From positions 1 to 64,000 of the forward strand of contig DATAXP010000075.1 in NCBI GenBank assembly GCA_036272935.1: DNA of 64,000 nt, given 5' to 3'. Shown here one piece after another: positions 61,133 through 64,000 of this stretch. The translations under genes and the position numbers were made by a program. This DNA comes from DATAXP01 sp036272935 (GTDB taxonomy: Bacteria > Planctomycetota > Planctomycetia > Pirellulales > PNKZ01). Within the stretch, counting starts at the first letter, position 1; every line of letters begins with the position of its first letter. Below the pieces are notes generated by a model. It searched no databases, was not told the origin of the DNA, and was given only the letters and a program-made list of their open reading frames with translations.

Positions 61133-64000
61133 ATGCCCACGCGCGGATGGAAACAACTGCTGGCCGACGATCGTTGGTTCCGCGGCCCGGGACGCTACCC
61201 GATTGCCGCGTACTCCGAGTTCATGCCGCCGCCGCGGCTGGGACGCAAGGCGTGCGGCGAGGTCGATCGGCTGCTGTTCGACGAGGCCGATCCGTGGGGC
61301 TGGCACGTCACCGAGTACGACGAGGCGTTCGAGCTGCGCCCGGGGCTGGAGCAGATCGCTCCGCAATTGCTGCACGCGCTAAAGCACCTGGGTCGCTGCG
61401 AGCAGGGGCACGGTATCTCGCGTTCCAAGCTGCAGAACAACCCATTCTGGCTCGAGGAACTGCGCACCGCCGGAGCACCAAAACACGAGCGCTACGTGAT
61501 CCTCGCGCCGCTGGCACTGGCGCAATCGCAGGACGACAAAGGGCGCGTGCGGTGGACGTTGTTCGGCGGCAGCGAGCAAGGACCGGCAAAGGCGTTTTGG
61601 CGCAGCTTCTACCATGCTCCCGGCCAGGAACGCGATGCCGACGAAGGGCTCGGCTTCCTGCGTCGATTGCTCGCCGCGGCCTACGGCGAGTCGATCGCCA
61701 GCAACGACGCGCTGCACGCCGCCGGATTTCGCATCTTGCCCGTCGGCAACTCGCTGCCGTACGCGCATTGGTGCGATGAATCGTTGCCGAGCTGGACGAA
61801 GCCGCTCGTGTTGCGGCCGCGTGAACCGCTCCAACACGTTCGTTATCTATTGACGTTTCGACCGTTGGCGAGCTTGCCGCGCCCCATCCGCGAGGCCTAT
61901 CGCGACGGCCGGCTGCACCTGATCCCGTTTCCCGGCAGCCTGGTGTTTTGGGGAGCGACGATGTTTGCCGAGCTCGTGCGCGAGCTGCCACTGGCGGCCC
62001 AGATTCCGCTACTCCATTCCATCGAGCGGCATGCCGCACCGCGCGGTCTGCGGGTGCCGCAATCGGGTTGGATGCACGAGCCGCGTCCCGACCTGCCCGA
62101 GCACGACACGCACTTCGGCCCGCTGCGGAACACCTACAAGCGCACGCATCGGTGGGCGCGCGTGCATCGGTACGAAGATGAGTTGGCGTGCACCAGCGAT
62201 GAGGACCGCGTGGCCCACGTGCTGTTCAGCAGCGCGCCGGGCGACATCGGCCTGTACGGGAAGCCGATGGCTCGCAATGCCCAAATCTGGACGCGCGACC
62301 GGCGGCTGCTGCTCGACGGCCCCCACGCCACGCCGCGGCAGCTTGCGCGGGCCGCGAAGACGCTGGCCGCCGGGGGGTCGTTCGGCTACCGATTCATGTT
62401 CCCGGCGATGCGCGTGGGTCGGCACGAAGTGTACTGGCATCGGCCGCTGGTGGCGTATTTTTCGGAAACCGATATGCCGACGGTGCTCGACGACGCGCCG
62501 CTGGGATATCTGACCGCCTACCGCGCCGCGCGCCCCATACTGGAGCGAGCCATCGAATTGTGGCCGCGGCTGCTGGCTCGGCCTGCCCATCGCGCCGCGG
62601 TGACCGCCTACGACCGCGAGCATGACGTGCACTATCACCGCACGACGAACAACATCCGCAAACTGCTCGAATCCGCCGCGCTCGCCGGCCGGCCGCTCGA
62701 GCGCAGCTTCGCGCGGCAACTGCTCACACTGCCCCATCACGTGTCGCTCGATCAGTGGCTGGCCGAAGTGCCCCAGAAGGCAGCGAACACGTCGGCCGCC
62801 GCGGAACTTGCTAGCGCGCTAGGTGAAACGATCGAGCCGGCGACAGACAGCGCGGCCGAGAAGCTGCCGCGCCCGCTCACCTTTGCGCGCACTGCCACGC
62901 GCTCGTTCGAGACGGCGTACTGGAAAACGATCGCCGCCCTGTCGACCGGCAAGTTCATCAACAAGGACAATGCCGACTGTGTGCGCGATCCACCCACGCG
63001 GGCCCGATTGCTGCACGAACATCGTGATCTTGAAGCGCTCGGCGACTATCTGCTGGCGTATTACTCGCGCCTCATCGCCGGGCGCAAGATGACCGACACG
63101 GCCTGGGTCGGCGAGCTGCCGTTCCGCTGGCAGACCGACTTTCAATTCTCGTGGATGGGCGGCTGGTTGAAGAACCAGGCGAACCAACTGCGCGAACGCG
63201 ACCTGGTGGTGATGATCCCCGGGCGCGATCGCCGCCGGGCGGTCATCATGGCCGACCATTACGACACGGCCTATATGGAAGACGAGTACGGCTACACGCA
63301 CGGTGGCGGCGGGCCGCGCCTGGCCGCGGCAGGCGCCGATGACAACCACTCGGCAACCGCGGCGCTGATGCTGGCCGCGCCGGTGTTGCTCGATCTGAGC
63401 CGCAAGGGAAAGCTGCTGCGCGACGTGTGGCTGGTGCATCTCACGGGGGAAGAATTTCCGGCCGATTGCATGGGGGCACGCCACTTGTGCCAGCAGGTGG
63501 TCGAAGGGGAGCTGCGGCTGCGCAGTGCCCGCGGCCGGCCCCGGCGCATGACGGGCGTGCAGATTGACGGCGTGTACGTGCTCGATATGGTCGCGCACAA
63601 CAACGATCGCGACCGCGACGTGTTCCAGATTTGCCCGGGCACCGGAAGCAAGTCGCTGTGGCTGGCTCGTCAGGCGCACGGCGCCAACCGAGATTGGAAC
63701 GCACTGGCCCCGCACTGGAACGCGCGTCCCGCGCGCCGCAAAGCAGGGCGCGGGCGCCGCAGTGCCGACGGCCGCACGATGCCCGCCATCGCCCAGCATC
63801 CGCTGCTTTCCGGCGAAGTGCGTCCGCCGCGCGATCCGCGCAGCACACTCTACAACACCGACGGCCAGATCTTTTCCGACGCCGGTGTGCCGGTCGTGCT
63901 GTTCATGGAGAACTACGACATCAACCGTCACGGCTACCACGACAGCCACGACACGCTCGAGAACATCGACCTCGATTATGGCGCGGCAGTGGCAGCGATC
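61133..64000 (+). CDS. M28-like zinc peptidase, partial (C-terminus outside window)
   Basis: 956 residues visible and still open at the window edge. The last ~280 residues are an M28-type aminopeptidase fold: MADHYDTAYMED (His ligand), GADDNHSATAALM (bridging Asp), HLTGEEFPADCMGARHL (catalytic Glu pair) and YHDSHDTLENID (Asp/His). The first ~650 residues are a large domain without a family I recognise; it has several Trp/His/Arg-rich blocks (EVYWHRPLVAYFSETDMP, YHRTTNNIRKLLE). No signal peptide is seen, so it should be cytoplasmic. AAGGA is five bases before ATG 61133. Substrate unknown. Confidence 0.75.
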   Translation, partial: MPTRGWKQLLADDRWFRGPGRYPIAAYSEFMPPPRLGRKACGEVDRLLFDEADPWGWHVTEYDEAFELRPGLEQIAPQLLHALKHLGRCEQGHGISRSKLQNNPFWLEELRTAGAPKHERYVILAPLALAQSQDDKGRVRWTLFGGSEQGPAKAFWRSFYHAPGQERDADEGLGFLRRLLAAAYGESIASNDALHAAGFRILPVGNSLPYAHWCDESLPSWTKPLVLRPREPLQHVRYLLTFRPLASLPRPIREAYRDGRLHLIPFPGSLVFWGATMFAELVRELPLAAQIPLLHSIERHAAPRGLRVPQSGWMHEPRPDLPEHDTHFGPLRNTYKRTHRWARVHRYEDELACTSDEDRVAHVLFSSAPGDIGLYGKPMARNAQIWTRDRRLLLDGPHATPRQLARAAKTLAAGGSFGYRFMFPAMRVGRHEVYWHRPLVAYFSETDMPTVLDDAPLGYLTAYRAARPILERAIELWPRLLARPAHRAAVTAYDREHDVHYHRTTNNIRKLLESAALAGRPLERSFARQLLTLPHHVSLDQWLAEVPQKAANTSAAAELASALGETIEPATDSAAEKLPRPLTFARTATRSFETAYWKTIAALSTGKFINKDNADCVRDPPTRARLLHEHRDLEALGDYLLAYYSRLIAGRKMTDTAWVGELPFRWQTDFQFSWMGGWLKNQANQLRERDLVVMIPGRDRRRAVIMADHYDTAYMEDEYGYTHGGGGPRLAAAGADDNHSATAALMLAAPVLLDLSRKGKLLRDVWLVHLTGEEFPADCMGARHLCQQVVEGELRLRSARGRPRRMTGVQIDGVYVLDMVAHNNDRDRDVFQICPGTGSKSLWLARQAHGANRDWNALAPHWNARPARRKAGRGRRSADGRTMPAIAQHPLLSGEVRPPRDPRSTLYNTDGQIFSDAGVPVVLFMENYDINRHGYHDSHDTLENIDLDYGAAVAAI

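Overview
The window is high-GC bacterial DNA that looks like a planctomycete chromosome, most likely from the Pirellulales/Lacipirellulaceae side of the phylum. The evidence is a PSD1-type cytochrome/DUF1549-DUF1553 gene beside a DUF1501 gene, Gfo/Idh/MocA and HEAT-repeat genes, VWA-HEAT secreted proteins, an Anbu proteasome locus, a menaquinol:cytochrome c reductase with a giant multihaem subunit, and many short imperfect intergenic repeats of the kind seen in that phylum. The species assignment is inference; no rRNA gene is present.

Layout. 1-9355 (minus strand) is a respiratory operon: Rieske protein with a long Ala/Pro-rich cytoplasmic arm, cytochrome b N-terminal half, cytochrome b C-terminal half, a 1497-residue octahaem protein, a small lipoprotein and two tandem blue-copper-like proteins. 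9650-16675 holds a D-glutamate cyclase-like gene, purD, a secreted alpha/beta hydrolase, a secreted glycosidase-like beta-propeller, a VWA-HEAT protein and a NYN-domain RNase. 16760-18679 is a complete type II restriction-modification system that closely resembles PvuII (methylase, divergent controller and endonuclease), of visibly lower GC. 18769-21074 is pyrB-pyrC. 21257-24403 has a Gly/Tyr-rich secreted protein, a GAF/class III nucleotide cyclase and the Anbu peptidase. 24694-29133 is the Anbu-linked set: transglutaminase, circularly permuted ATP-grasp, alpha-E protein, second transglutaminase. 29225-40781 holds a hybrid histidine kinase, gmd, hldE, several small or hypothetical genes, gluQ, BON and DUF2292 proteins, a Gfo/Idh/MocA oxidoreductase and a HEAT protein. 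40826-48822 has a UbiB-family kinase and a DevBCA-type exporter operon whose ATPase carries a cyclic-nucleotide-binding domain, with a convergent TolC-like lipoprotein. 48992-55370 is a reduced mur cluster (murE-murF-mraY-murG) followed by a sugar epimerase-like gene. 55371-60168 is an accessory stretch with a MITE-like inverted repeat, a short HTH gene, a GntR regulator with a palindromic operator, and a decayed PSD1/DUF1501 gene pair fused by a deletion. A tRNA-Leu(GAG), a GNAT acetyltransferase and an incomplete M28 peptidase close the window.

Functional links. The first operon should pass electrons from menaquinol through haems b and a 2Fe-2S centre to c-haems and possibly copper proteins. 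The Anbu locus probably makes and degrades an unknown peptide or amide-linked product. A class III cyclase and a transporter ATPase with a cNMP-binding domain are in the same window, so cyclic-nucleotide control of export is possible but unproven. The mur genes encode a meso-DAP type peptidoglycan pathway without division genes beside them.
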